Shown here: one piece after another, positions 6,804 through 15,419 of the stretch | How the letters are laid out: every line of letters begins with the position of its first letter | Position numbering within the stretch: the stretch's first letter is position 1 | Assembly: GCF_900115345.1 (NCBI RefSeq) | Contig: NZ_FOWC01000015.1 | Span: 146,620-210,619, forward strand | Reading direction: 5' to 3' | Length of the DNA: 64,000 bases | Source of the DNA: Amycolatopsis rubida | GTDB lineage: Bacteria; Actinomycetota; Actinomycetes; Mycobacteriales; Pseudonocardiaceae | Translations under genes and position numbers: made by a program | Notes under the pieces: generated by a model | Seen by the model: the letters and a program-made list of their open reading frames with translations, nothing else | Database searches by the model: none | What the model was told of the DNA's origin: nothing

Positions 6804-9464
6804 CTAGCCGCGGACGGTCCGCGTGCCGGTGTTCCAGCCCGCGACCCGCACCGACGGCGCCGAACCGTGCAGGTCGGAGGTGCGGTAGGTGGCGGTGAGC
6901 GTCACCGATTCGCCCGGCCACAGGCTGACCTGGTTGTCCGACCAGCTCACCGGCAGGACCGGCGCGCCCGCGCTGTCCACCAGGTGCGTGTCGACCATGA
7001 ACGCCGGGGTCTTGCCCGGCGAGGTGTTGGTGAGCTTCACCGTGGTGACGGTGGTGCCGTCCGGACCCGGGGCGGAGGTCGCCGTGGTACCCACCTTCGC
7101 CGCGCCCAGCTTCGACAGCCCGGACAGATCCGCGTAGGAGGACGTCGGCGTGTAGTACCAGTCCGACTTGCTCCAGTTCAGCTTGTCGTCCTTGGTGGAC
7201 AGCCAGTACACGTTCCGGCTGACCTCCTTGCCCGCCGAATCGGTGAGCACCAGCTTCGCCAGGTAGGCGGACGAAAGCCCGCTGACCTTACCGATGTCGA
7301 GCGCCTTCGCGTGCGCGCCGCCGCCGTTGACCGACAAGTTCTTCTTGGTCTTCGAGAACTTCTTCGTGCCGTCGGTGTTGTAGAGCTCGACGCTGGCGGT
7401 CAGGCCGGACGCCTTCTTCGCGGTGGAGTTGACCACCTCAGCCGACTTCGTGTCGTACGAGTACTGGATGTGCAGCGGCTCGTTCGCCTTCTTGGCCCCG
7501 AAGTACGAGCCGTTCTGGTCGAGGTAGGCGTCGAACAGCTGCCAGTGCAGCGACGTCCAGCCGCTGTTGAGCATCCAGTAGATGAGCCCGGTCGACGGGT
7601 CCTTGGAGTCGGTGAAGTTGCGGGAGTGCGCTTCGAACTCCGCGCGGACGTTCTCGTACTGCGCCAGCTGCGCCTTGCGGACGAAATCGTCCAGGCTGGT
7701 CGGCTTGCCGTAGCGGCCGCCCAGCGCGTCGCCGAAGATCTTCAGGTTGGCGAAGGTCTCCGACTCGGAGCGGTGGTACTGCGGCGCGGCCGGGTTCTTC
7801 CAGAGCGTTTCCAGCTCGGCGGGCGTCATCATCCGCTTGAGCGTGTCCATCGTCGGGATGTCCGGCCCGGCGCTGGTCTCGGAGTTGAAGTTCCACGCGC
7901 CGCCCGCGTCCTTGTGCGCCTTGTCGTACCAGTAGTTCGGCGGGACGTAGTCGTACGGGCCGTTCATCTTCATCCCGGACGGGCCGAGCTTCGGCGACGC
8001 CTTGGCCGAAGCCGCGGAGATCACCGCCGCGGGCCAGTCCGCCGCCGACAGCGCGTCGAGGTAGCCCTTTTCGATCCGCGCGTCGGGCGCGAAGTCGCTG
8101 CCGATGTGGAAGGACAGCACGCTCGGGTGGTCGCGCAGCCGCTCGGCTTCGGCGGTCATCGACGCCTTGGCGATCGGGTAGTCCGCCTCGGTCCACGGCT
8201 CGCCCTTCTCGTCGCCGTTGACCTGGCCTTCCCACTTGTCGCAGCATTCCCATCCGGGCATGGTCAGCACGCCCATCCGGTCCGCGAGGTCGAAGAACGC
8301 GTCGGGTTCGATGTGGCCTTCCAGCCGCACGGTGTTGAGGCCGAGGTTCTTGACGTAGGCGAGCTTGTCCGCCGCCCGGCCCGCGTCCCAGCGCAGCAGC
8401 AGGTTGGGGGACCAGCCGCCGCCCTTGATCATCAGCGGCTTGCCGTTGACGACGTACTGCCGTCCGCCGCTGGAGTTCAGCGGAGCCTTGACGTCGCGGA
8501 TGCCGAAGCTGGAGCGGCTCGCGTCGGAGGCGGTCCCGCTGACGCTCGCGGTCAGGTCCAGCTCCTGCATCGGCTGCCCGCCCAGGCCGGCGGGCCACCA
8601 CACCTGCGGCTTGTCGACGCCGATCACCGGGAAGGTGACGGTCTTCTTTTCGTGCGCGGCAAGGGAAACGTCCTGGCTCACCGGCTTGCCCGCGACGGTG
8701 CCGGACACCGTGGTGCGGACCGGCGCGTCGGAGTCGTTGCGGACGTCGGCCTTCGCGGTGAGGTCGGCGTGGTCGAGCGCGGGCACGTTCAGCTTCGTGA
8801 CGACGTGCGCGCCGCGGAGCGCGACCGGCCCGCTGTGCCGGACGACGATCTCGCGCGCGAGCCCCATGTTCTGGTCCGGCGGGGTCTGCGCCCAGTCGAT
8901 CCAGCCCATCGACAGGTCGTTGTTCGGGTCGTTGGGGTAGACCTTGAACGCGACGCTGTTGACGCCCTCGCGCACCTGCTTGGTCACGTCGAGGTCGTGC
9001 CGGGTGTAGGGCCCGTTGACCTCGTCCTTGGTCGCGACGCGGGTGCCGTTGACCCAGACGTCGGCCTTGGACAGCACGCCGCTGACGTCGAGGTAGGTGC
9101 GCTGGGACGGGTCGGCGACCTTGATGTCGGCGCGGTACCACCACGGAACCTTGAAGTCCGCGGCGGGCACGTTCTTCATGTTCGTGGAGTAGAACGGGTC
9201 GGAGTAGCGGCCGTTGGCGAGCAGCCCGGCGTACACCGTCGACTGCGAGCCGACCGGGTACCAGCCGTTGGCGTCGAAGCCGGGCTTCGACACCGAGGCG
9301 TCGTCGGACACCTTGGCCGAGGACTGGATCAGATAGCCGGGGATCGCGGCCCGGCCGGGCTCCGGCCCGGCCGAAGCGGCCCCGGCGACTCCGGGGATCA
9401 GCGCTGCGGTCAGGGCGGCGACTGCTAACAGCCGTCCGGGCATTCTTGGCCGGCGTGGGGTCAC
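6804..9464 (-). CDS. csxA: Secreted exo-beta-D-glucosaminidase (GH2, CsxA-like)
   Basis: An 886-residue glycoside hydrolase family 2 protein that removes terminal glucosamine from chitosan oligosaccharides outside the cell. A signal peptide (basic start, hydrophobic core, cleavage near GAASA at about residue 32) is present. GH2 sugar-binding, immunoglobulin-like and TIM-barrel domains follow. Catalytic residues match CsxA of Amycolatopsis orientalis: acid/base D457 in FHIGSDF and nucleophile E529 in NFNSETSAG; their spacing of 72 equals that of D469/E541 in CsxA. CsxA is about 1030 residues with a C-terminal CBM35; this protein stops after the beta-sandwich domains, so the carbohydrate-binding module is missing. 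GTG at 9464 was chosen for its GGAGGA seven bases upstream. Confidence 0.93.
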   Translation of the reverse strand: MTPRRPRMPGRLLAVAALTAALIPGVAGAASAGPEPGRAAIPGYLIQSSAKVSDDASVSKPGFDANGWYPVGSQSTVYAGLLANGRYSDPFYSTNMKNVPAADFKVPWWYRADIKVADPSQRTYLDVSGVLSKADVWVNGTRVATKDEVNGPYTRHDLDVTKQVREGVNSVAFKVYPNDPNNDLSMGWIDWAQTPPDQNMGLAREIVVRHSGPVALRGAHVVTKLNVPALDHADLTAKADVRNDSDAPVRTTVSGTVAGKPVSQDVSLAAHEKKTVTFPVIGVDKPQVWWPAGLGGQPMQELDLTASVSGTASDASRSSFGIRDVKAPLNSSGGRQYVVNGKPLMIKGGGWSPNLLLRWDAGRAADKLAYVKNLGLNTVRLEGHIEPDAFFDLADRMGVLTMPGWECCDKWEGQVNGDEKGEPWTEADYPIAKASMTAEAERLRDHPSVLSFHIGSDFAPDARIEKGYLDALSAADWPAAVISAASAKASPKLGPSGMKMNGPYDYVPPNYWYDKAHKDAGGAWNFNSETSAGPDIPTMDTLKRMMTPAELETLWKNPAAPQYHRSESETFANLKIFGDALGGRYGKPTSLDDFVRKAQLAQYENVRAEFEAHSRNFTDSKDPSTGLIYWMLNSGWTSLHWQLFDAYLDQNGSYFGAKKANEPLHIQYSYDTKSAEVVNSTAKKASGLTASVELYNTDGTKKFSKTKKNLSVNGGGAHAKALDIGKVSGLSSAYLAKLVLTDSAGKEVSRNVYWLSTKDDKLNWSKSDWYYTPTSSYADLSGLSKLGAAKVGTTATSAPGPDGTTVTTVKLTNTSPGKTPAFMVDTHLVDSAGAPVLPVSWSDNQVSLWPGESVTLTATYRTSDLHGSAPSVRVAGWNTGTRTVRG

Positions 9465-9499
9465 GAGCGGTCCTCCTCGGGCTCCTGGCGGCGGCGATT

Positions 9500-9518
9500 G
9501 TTAGTAAAGTTCCTTAAC
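9500..9518. promoter_or_regulatory. Candidate ROK-type operator upstream of the glucosaminidase gene
   Basis: An imperfect 19-bp palindrome, GTTAAGGAACTTTACTAAC on the minus strand, 36 bp upstream of the GTG start, in an otherwise GC-rich region. Chitosan-degrading genes of actinomycetes are controlled by the ROK-family repressor CsnR through palindromes of this general GTTA...TAAC form. Assignment to CsnR is from memory of that system and is inference. Confidence 0.5.
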
Positions 9519-9603
9519 GATTGCCGGTGATAGTAGCCGCCCGGAGCATCCGGGGACAGACCTCGACGGGGTCTTTTCGCCCGATTTTCCCCGGCGGTTC
9601 CGC

Positions 9604-9978
9604 TTAGCGCGCGTCGACGTAGTACCAGCGCCCGCCCTCGCGGACGAACCGGCTGTTCTCGTGCTGCGAATCGTCGCGGCCCTGGTGGCGGTAGTGCGCG
9701 CGGAACTCGACCGTGCCCTCGTTCTGCAGCAGCGAGCCGCCGGTCCGGCCGAGGATCTCCAACCGGGTCCACTCCTGTGCGGGATCGAGCCGCAGCCGTT
9801 TCGGGCGGGTGTCCGGATGCCAGGTGTCGAGCAGGTAATCGGGCTCCCCGACGGCGAACGCGCAGTAGCGGGACCGCATCAGCCGTTCGGCCGTCGGGGC
9901 GTTCTGGTCGCCGCGGTGGAATCGGCCGCAGCAGTCGGCGTAGGGCTCGGGCAGCCCGCAGGGGCAGGGGTTCGTCAC
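9604..9978 (-). CDS. YchJ/UPF0225 family protein with SEC-C zinc motif
   Basis: A 124-residue protein opening with CPCGL...YADCCGRFH, the Cys/His zinc knuckle (SEC-C) seen at the C-terminus of SecA. The following NTF2-like fold carries the typical MRSRYCAFAVGEPDYLLDTW segment of YchJ. Cytoplasmic; biochemical role unknown. It is translationally coupled to the DUF1801 gene upstream by an ATGA overlap, so the two form a short operon. It is followed by 139 bp holding the glucosaminidase promoter region. Confidence 0.88.
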   Translation of the reverse strand: MTNPCPCGLPEPYADCCGRFHRGDQNAPTAERLMRSRYCAFAVGEPDYLLDTWHPDTRPKRLRLDPAQEWTRLEILGRTGGSLLQNEGTVEFRAHYRHQGRDDSQHENSRFVREGGRWYYVDAR

Positions 9979-10325
9979 GCCGCTGATTCTGTCTCCAGTG
10001 CCAGGGCCTGCTGCACCCAGGCGGCGATCTGCTTGGCGTCGACGTCCTTCGCGCTGCGCAGTTTGACGTGCGCCATTTCGCGGGCGCTCGGTTCGAGGCC
10101 GCCGTCGATCAGCTGGCCGCGCCAGAAGGCGAGCGTCACGTATGAGCTGTACGCCTTCGCGAGGCAGACCGGGTTCCTGCCTGCCTTCCAGGTGGGCGCG
10201 CCGTGGTAGAGCGCGGCCGGGTGCGGCATCGCGTCGTCGAGCACGGGCAAGAGCGCGGCATAGACCTCGCGGAGCGCTTCAGGCTGCGCGGCGACGTACT
10301 CGGCGACGGTCGTGAACTTCGGCAT
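9975..10325 (-). CDS. DUF1801 domain protein (YdhG-like)
   Basis: A 116-residue cytoplasmic protein with the DUF1801 hallmarks: an N-terminal helix with PEALREVYAALLPVLDDAMP, the core YHGAPTWKAG where a catalytic-looking but uncharacterised pocket is formed, and VTLAFWRGQLIDGG. The iron-regulated B. subtilis relatives share this fold; no enzymatic function is established. First gene of a two-gene operon with the YchJ-like gene. The AT-rich stretch upstream (10376-10402) carries a TTGACA on the minus strand and is the likely promoter. Confidence 0.8.
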   Translation of the reverse strand: MPKFTTVAEYVAAQPEALREVYAALLPVLDDAMPHPAALYHGAPTWKAGRNPVCLAKAYSSYVTLAFWRGQLIDGGLEPSAREMAHVKLRSAKDVDAKQIAAWVQQALALETESAA

Positions 10326-10598
10326 GGCTTGTCCTCTCGGCTTTCTGATGCTGCCGAGCTTGCCAACCGATGCTTATTTTTGTCAAGACTAATTATTTTG
10401 TCGGTGGGCCGGGCTGCGACGACCAGATCCCGCATCGACGCCAGCTTTGCCAAGCGGCGGCCGCCTTCGCACGCCGGCGATGTCCGCGAGGTGGCGGAAC
10501 CAGGGATGCGCCGCCGTCTCGTGAAACCGCGCGGCGATCTCGGTCCGCGGAACCCTGTCGAAGCGGTTAGGCCAAGCTCGCGAGGTGACCCGCACGGC
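10326..10598. other. Intergenic stretch with AT-rich promoter-like patch
   Basis: No gene is convincing here. Bases 10376-10402 are strikingly AT-rich and contain the heptamer TTTTGTC twice (10378 and 10396), 18 bp apart, which could be an operator, plus TTGACA on the minus strand as a possible -35 for the DUF1801 gene. A minus-strand reading frame of 68 codons (10389-10595) shows a plausible-looking segment (RFDRVPRTEIAARFHET) but has no recognisable family, so it may be a remnant. Confidence 0.4.
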
Positions 10599-11078
10599 TC
10601 AGCCGCGGGCCCGGCGCACCCCGGCCGCGGCGGCTTCCTGCGATCCCTTGACCGCGAGCTTGTCCGCGCGCTCGTTCTCCGGGAGCCCGGCGTGGCCCTT
10701 GACCCACAGCCACTCGACCTCGTGCTGCTGGCAGGCGGTGTCGAGGCGCTGCCAGAGGTCGGCGTTCTTGACCGGCTGCTTCGCCTGCGTCTGCCAGCCG
10801 TTCTTCTTCCAGCGCGGCATCCACTGGAGGATGCCGTTGCGGACGTACGTGCTGTCGGTGTAGATCCGCACCACGGACGCGCGGGTGAGGCTTTCCAGCG
10901 CGCGGATCGGAGCCATCAGCTCCATGCGGTTGTTGGTGGTGACGGTGTCCTCGGCTCCGTACAGCTCGCGCTCGTGCTTGCCGTAGCGCAGCAGCGCGCC
11001 CCAGCCGCCCGGTCCGGGATTGCCGCTGCACGCGCCGTCGGTGTAGATCTCCACGGCTTGTTCCGTCTGCTCCGCCAC
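10599..11078 (-). CDS. rnhA: Ribonuclease HI
   Basis: A 159-residue enzyme that cuts the RNA strand of RNA-DNA hybrids. The four catalytic acids are all visible: Asp in IYTDGACSGNPGPGG, Glu in NNRMELMA, Asp in IYTDSTYV and Asp in NERADKLA, with the catalytic His loop KGHAG. Length matches the usual 150-160 residues of RNase HI. GTG at 11078 was chosen because it gives the normal length; an ATG at 11123 would add 15 residues without homology. A degenerate paralogue lies about 4.8 kb downstream on the same strand at 15420-16115. Confidence 0.92.
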   Translation of the reverse strand: MAEQTEQAVEIYTDGACSGNPGPGGWGALLRYGKHERELYGAEDTVTTNNRMELMAPIRALESLTRASVVRIYTDSTYVRNGILQWMPRWKKNGWQTQAKQPVKNADLWQRLDTACQQHEVEWLWVKGHAGLPENERADKLAVKGSQEAAAAGVRRARG

Positions 11079-11170
11079 CCGGGCGACCCTACCGTTCCCA
11101 CGTGCTGGGAGCCGGAATGCCATGCCGGGGACGGTGTTGTGCGATGGACACTCACTGAAGGGATCCCGAT

Positions 11171-11956
11171 ATGGCCGTGGAGTTCGCGCAGGCGTGGCAG
11201 GACTGGAAAGCGGAGCGGGAAAAGACGCTGGCCGATCCGTACGGCTGGCTGGCGCTGGTGTCGCTCGACTGGCTGGAGGATTCGCCGCGGACCTACCCCG
11301 GCCTGCCCGGCCGATGGTGGCAGGACGCCGAAGCCGCCTATGTCGATCCGGCTGGCGGACAGTTGCGGCACGAAGGCGCGTTGCTGACTGACGTCCACCG
11401 CTTCGAGCTGGTGAACAGCGGCGCGGGCACCCGGGTGACGGCTGGCTCGGTGGAAATCGAAATCGCGCGCCGGTCGGGTCACTTGATCCGCGTTCACGAC
11501 CCGAAAGCGCCTGTGCTGCAAGCCTTCCACGGCGTCCCCGCCTACGAACCCGACCCGGCGTGGGTCCTGACTGGCCGGTTCGAGCCGTTCGACGAGCCCC
11601 GGCCGACGACTGTGGGTGCGGTCGTGGAGGGACTGTCGCACGTCTACACGGCGCCGGGGCGGGTCGTCTTCGAACGTGACGGGGTCGAGTACACGCTTAC
11701 TGCGTTCAACGGGAAGACTGGCGGGTACAGCATTCTTTTCACTGACGCGACCAGCGGGGTGACTACTTATGCCGCCAACCGTTCCTTGCCGGTCGCCGAG
11801 GCTGCCGAGGACGGGACGGTGATTTTGGACTTCAACCGGGCGGTGAATCTGCCTTGTGCGTTCACGGATTTCGCAACGTGCCCGTTGCCGCCGGAGGGGA
11901 ATCACCTGCCGTTCGCGGTGGAGGCGGGGGAGAAGCTGCCTTACGAGCGGCAGTGA
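11171..11956 (+). CDS. DUF1684 domain protein
   Basis: A 261-residue cytoplasmic protein beginning WQDWKAEREKTLADPYGWLALVS, the classic opening of DUF1684, with the later conserved YEPDPAWVLTGRF, FNGKTGGYSILF and LDFNRAVNLPCAFTDFATCPLPP segments. The last one contains two Cys and a Pro-rich turn seen across the family. No reaction has been assigned to the family. The ATG is preceded by GAAGGGAT. It stands alone, between rnhA (divergent) and a 360-bp gap. Confidence 0.85.
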   Translation: MAVEFAQAWQDWKAEREKTLADPYGWLALVSLDWLEDSPRTYPGLPGRWWQDAEAAYVDPAGGQLRHEGALLTDVHRFELVNSGAGTRVTAGSVEIEIARRSGHLIRVHDPKAPVLQAFHGVPAYEPDPAWVLTGRFEPFDEPRPTTVGAVVEGLSHVYTAPGRVVFERDGVEYTLTAFNGKTGGYSILFTDATSGVTTYAANRSLPVAEAAEDGTVILDFNRAVNLPCAFTDFATCPLPPEGNHLPFAVEAGEKLPYERQ

Positions 11957-12316
11957 GGTCCGGCTGATCGCGCACGCGCGCCTCGGCGGGCGGCGAGGCG
12001 CCAGCATGCCGCTCGCCGAGTCAGTCGCCTACCGCGTGGACGTAAGCACGCGATCGTCGAAGCACCGCTGCCATTGTCGAGGTCATCAGCCTGACCGGTC
12101 GATCGGACACGAGGCACTGCCTTCGTGATCGACGACTCCGGCAGTTAAGGGGAGTACCTGGCGCGCCTCGCCAGCGTTCATGTCGTTCGACCTCACCGAC
12201 GACCCGGACCTGGGGACGGGTGCGCAGATCGCCTGACCGTACCAGCGCCGATTCCGGCGACGTGACCGGCATTGCCGAGCTGGTCTCGAATCTGGGCGAG
12301 TGCATCGGCACCGCGA
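11957..12316. other. Gap without a supportable gene
   Basis: About 360 bp between the convergent DUF1684 and amidohydrolase genes. Short plus-strand fragments such as FVIDDSGS, EYLARLASVH and SFDLTDDPDLGTG occur in different frames with intervening stops, suggesting remains of a decayed gene, but no family can be named. No clear terminator is seen. Confidence 0.35.
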
Positions 12317-13321
12317 TCACCGGAGGCTGAAAACGCGCTCCGCGTTGAGGCAGCCGACTTTGGCTCGCTGCGCGTCGGACAACGGGGCGGACCGGAGAAA
12401 GGCCATGGCTTCAGCCGTGTCTTCGTAAGGCGCGTCAATGGCGAACATGATGTTGTCCTCCCCGATCGCGTCCAAGGCGAGTGCGAGGACGGCTGGGTCG
12501 TCGATGCCGCTGGTGGTGATGACGAAGTTGCGGCGGAAATACTCGCTCGGCGTGAGCCGGAGCTTCGGCATGGTCCCCGCGGCTCCGGGGACGCGAGCGG
12601 CGAAGGCATGGCGGTTGTCGATGCGCTTGAGCCAGTACGGGATGCCTTCGCCCAGGTGGCCGAGCACGACCGTGAGGCCTGGGTGGCGGTCGAACACGCC
12701 GCTCAGGATGAGCCGCATCGCGTGCAGGCCGGCTTCGGCCTGATAGCCCCAGACCGCGGCCTGCATTCCGTACGCGTCGTACGGAGCAAGCATGCTCGGG
12801 AACCTCGGGTGCAAGTAGACGGGCGCCTTCGCCGCTTCGGCCGCTTCGAGCAGCGGGGCGAACTGCGGCTCGTCGAGGTACCGGCCTTCGGTGTGGGAGT
12901 TGACCATGATTCCGTGCAGTCCGAGCGACCCCATGACCCGTTCGATCTCGTCCGCGGCGGCGGCCGGATCCTGCGGGGCCACGGTCCCGAGAGCGCCGAA
13001 CCGGCCGGGGCGTTGCCGCACTAGGTCAGCGAGGGCGTCGTTCACCACCCGGGCCAGCGGAACGGCGGCGGCCGCGGGGTAGGGCTGGACGCCGGGCGGG
13101 TTGATGCTGAGCACCGCCATCGCTTGTCCCGCAGCGTCCATGGCGGCGATTCGCCGCTCCAGGCCGGTGAGCGCCGACCGAAACGGTTCCCGGGCTTCGA
13201 CCACGCGCATGAGGTCGACTTCGGCCCGGTCGCCGTGGAGGACGTCGAGACTGTGTGCGGTGCTGAGGAACTGCTCGGTGGCGACATGTTCCTCGACGGC
13301 GATGACCCGCGGCAGATTCAT
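12317..13321 (-). CDS. Amidohydrolase 2 family protein (decarboxylase-like)
   Basis: A 334-residue TIM-barrel metalloenzyme of the ACMSD / gamma-resorcylate decarboxylase group. Metal ligands are visible in order: AVEEH at the first strand, LHPRFP, VLGHLGEGIPYWLKR and the Asp in FAIDAPYED. These suggest either decarboxylation of an aromatic or unsaturated acid or a hydrolysis; the exact substrate is unknown. The HGIMVNSHTEGRYLDEP segment is typical of gamma-resorcylate decarboxylase relatives. ATG at 13321 was chosen because the protein then begins directly at the first barrel strand and GGAG lies just upstream; in-frame starts further up would add residues without homology. Confidence 0.85.
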   Translation of the reverse strand: MNLPRVIAVEEHVATEQFLSTAHSLDVLHGDRAEVDLMRVVEAREPFRSALTGLERRIAAMDAAGQAMAVLSINPPGVQPYPAAAAVPLARVVNDALADLVRQRPGRFGALGTVAPQDPAAAADEIERVMGSLGLHGIMVNSHTEGRYLDEPQFAPLLEAAEAAKAPVYLHPRFPSMLAPYDAYGMQAAVWGYQAEAGLHAMRLILSGVFDRHPGLTVVLGHLGEGIPYWLKRIDNRHAFAARVPGAAGTMPKLRLTPSEYFRRNFVITTSGIDDPAVLALALDAIGEDNIMFAIDAPYEDTAEAMAFLRSAPLSDAQRAKVGCLNAERVFSLR

Positions 13322-13828
13322 GTCTCCATTGCAATGCTGGCTGCCGATCATGTCCAAGTCGCGTTCGGCATCGCACGATGCGGCCGAGGAATGAGTCTGT
13401 CCGGACAGTGCCCCGTTTTCCCTGTGCCGCAAGGAAAACAGGGCTTCCTGTCCGGCACCGGAGCGGCTGGTCACGAAGCGGACGCAGAAGACCTCGGAGC
13501 AGTTCGCTGCCGTGAGATCCGCCGTTCGTATGCGCGGCGTGAGGCGCTGGCGCGGATCTGTTCAGGACTCACGTACCGGCAGCGACACGACAGCCGCGGA
13601 ACCACGCACCGCTGCCCTTGCCGGATTCCTCGAAGCGGATCACCGCTTTCGCGCCCGTCCGCGCGAGCGTCGGGGCGGGCGCGTCGCCGACCCAGCGGAA
13701 GCTCCCGCTCCCCGGCGTCGCGCCGTCGGCGGAAAAGCTTCCGGAGCGGTCGAAGCTGCGGCCTTCAGCAGGCCGATCGGAATGCCTCCGCCGTAGCCGC
13801 TCGACCGGCGTGGGCAAGACAACTCCGA
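13322..13828. other. Gap with a possible gene remnant
   Basis: About 500 bp between two co-directional minus-strand genes. On the minus strand a frame ending at 13569 encodes a domain-like stretch (GSFRWVGDAPAPTLARTG, AKAVIRFEESGKGSG) that looks like real protein but has no start codon in a sensible place and no family I recognise. It may be the 3' end of a lost gene. The rest shows nothing. Confidence 0.3.
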
Positions 13829-14506
13829 TCACCAGCCGCGTTCGCGCCACTCCGCCAGGTGCGGCCGCTGCTCGCCCAGCGTCGAGTCGTCCCCGTGCCC
13901 CGGGTAGAACCACGTATCGTCCGGCAGTTCGTCGAAAATCCGCGACGACACGTCGTCCAGCAGCGAGGCGAAGTCCTCCGGCGACGAAGTCTTCCCTACC
14001 CCGCCGGGGAACAGCGAATCCCCGGTGAACAAGTGCGGGTGGCCGGACGGATCCCGGTACAGCAGCGCGATCGACCCCGGCGTGTGGCCGCGCAGGTGGA
14101 TCACCTCCAGCGTCACCGCGCCGACCTTCAGGGTGTCTCCGTGCTCGACCAGGAAGTCCGGGGGGACCGGCAGCGGTTCCGCGTCCAGCGGGTGCGCCGC
14201 GGTGTTCGCGCCGTTCGCTCCGGCGACCGCGCCCAGCGCCTGCCAGTGGTCGGGGTGCTGGTGGGTCGTCACGACGGTGCGCAGCGCGGGGCGGTCGGGG
14301 CCGTGGCCGATCAGGTCGGAGATGCGCTCCGGGTCGTTGGCCGCGTCGATCAGCAGCGCTTCGTTCTCCTCGCGGCACACGAGCAGGTACGCGTTGTTGT
14401 CCATCGGGCCAACGGAGAGCTTGGTGATGGCGAGCCCGTCCAGCGTCCGGCGGGCGGCGTCGCCGCCCGGTTCGACGTGTCCGGTGTAGGTGTCGGCGAT
14501 GTTCAC
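13829..14506 (-). CDS. MBL-fold metallo-hydrolase (glyoxalase II-like)
   Basis: A 225-residue metallo-beta-lactamase-fold enzyme. The metal-binding motif reads THQHPDH, followed by HTPGSIAL (His), FTGDSLF (Asp) and FYPGHGDDS (His), a complete dinuclear site of the hydroxyacylglutathione hydrolase-like branch. Actinobacterial members of this type usually act on thioesters or lactones; substrate unknown. GTG at 14506 was chosen, giving MNIADTYTGHVEPGG, with GGTGGGG just upstream; a longer in-frame start exists at 14575. Divergent from the DUF1963 gene. Confidence 0.87.
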   Translation of the reverse strand: MNIADTYTGHVEPGGDAARRTLDGLAITKLSVGPMDNNAYLLVCREENEALLIDAANDPERISDLIGHGPDRPALRTVVTTHQHPDHWQALGAVAGANGANTAAHPLDAEPLPVPPDFLVEHGDTLKVGAVTLEVIHLRGHTPGSIALLYRDPSGHPHLFTGDSLFPGGVGKTSSPEDFASLLDDVSSRIFDELPDDTWFYPGHGDDSTLGEQRPHLAEWRERGW

Positions 14507-14555
14507 GAGTCCCCACCGTAGCGGGATCACCCCTGCGGTGGCCACACGGCCGTTT

Positions 14556-14578
14556 TTGTCGGTGCCTGCTGTCAAGAT
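14556..14578 (+). promoter_or_regulatory. PafBC-type (RecA-NDp-like) promoter, imperfect
   Basis: TTGTCGGTG, eight bases, then CAAGAT, against the actinobacterial RecA-independent damage promoter TTGTCRGTG-N8-TAnnnT. The upstream element is perfect; the -10 has CA instead of TA. The predicted start of transcription falls at or next to the DUF1963 ATG at 14585, so the mRNA would be leaderless. Confidence 0.45.
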
Positions 14579-14584
14579 CTCCCC

Positions 14585-15415
14585 ATGACCTCTTGGATCG
14601 ACCCGCTCGCCAAGCTGGCGCGCGAGAACCTTCCGCCGGACGTGGCGCAGGCGTGGGAAACGGTGTTCCGGCCCGCGGTGCGGCTGAACACCCGCGGGAA
14701 CGGCGTGCGCGTCGGCAGCCTCGGCGGCAACCCCGCGCTGCCCGCGGACGTGGAATGGCCAGTCTGGCGCGGCGAGCTGCCGATGAACTTCGTCGCGTCG
14801 GTGGACTGCGCGGCGCTGCCCCGAGTGCCCGGCGGTATCGAGCTGCCCGCTTCGGGTTCGTTGCTGTTCTTCTACTGCGACGACTGGTTCCAGGCCGAGG
14901 GGCCGGTCGACCTGACTTCTCTCGGCGGGGTCGCGGTCGTCCCGGACGGCGCCGAGACCGCGGAACGGGCCGCGCCGGAGGGCGTCGAGGGCTATCCGCG
15001 GCTGGAGCTGTCCGGGGAAATCGCCGGCACCTTCCCGAACTCCCAGCAGGAGGTGCTGCGCCGCACGCTCGCCGGCGACGGGCTTCCGCTCTCCGATCCG
15101 GACAACTGGTCCGAGGAGTTCTTCGACCTGCTCCGGCAGTCCTCAGCCGCGCCCTACCACCAGATCGGCGGCTGTACCTGGCCGGTGCAGGGGCCGCCGG
15201 AGGACGAGGTCGCCGCGGCGGTCCTGCCGGAGGACGCGTCGGAGTCCGCTCTCGCCGGCGAAGCGCTGCGCTGGGCCCTGCTCGCCCAGATCGACAGCGA
15301 CGGCGACGCGGGCCTCACGTGGGGCGACGCCGGCGTTCTGTACTGGCTGATCCGCGAGGACGACCTCGCCGAGGGCCGGTTCGACCGGGTCCGGTGCGTC
15401 ATGCAGTCCGGTTGA
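14585..15415 (+). CDS. DUF1963 (YwqG-like) protein
   Basis: A 276-residue cytoplasmic protein of the YwqG family. Typical features are GGNPALPADVEWPVW near the N-terminus, FVASVDCAALP, LLFFYCDD, HQIGGCTWPVQGP and the C-terminal LLAQIDSD...LTWGDAGVLYWLI motif. The family has no settled biochemical role; in B. subtilis it belongs to a locus with toxin and cell-envelope genes. No ribosome binding site is evident before the ATG, which agrees with a leaderless transcript from the promoter just upstream. Convergent with the RNase H-like gene, leaving 4 bp. Confidence 0.85.
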   Translation: MTSWIDPLAKLARENLPPDVAQAWETVFRPAVRLNTRGNGVRVGSLGGNPALPADVEWPVWRGELPMNFVASVDCAALPRVPGGIELPASGSLLFFYCDDWFQAEGPVDLTSLGGVAVVPDGAETAERAAPEGVEGYPRLELSGEIAGTFPNSQQEVLRRTLAGDGLPLSDPDNWSEEFFDLLRQSSAAPYHQIGGCTWPVQGPPEDEVAAAVLPEDASESALAGEALRWALLAQIDSDGDAGLTWGDAGVLYWLIREDDLAEGRFDRVRCVMQSG

Positions 15416-15419
15416 GTCC

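Noticed and set aside
10398..10420. TTGTCGGTG as a further damage promoter
   Set aside because: No TAnnnT lies eight bases downstream and no plus-strand gene follows.
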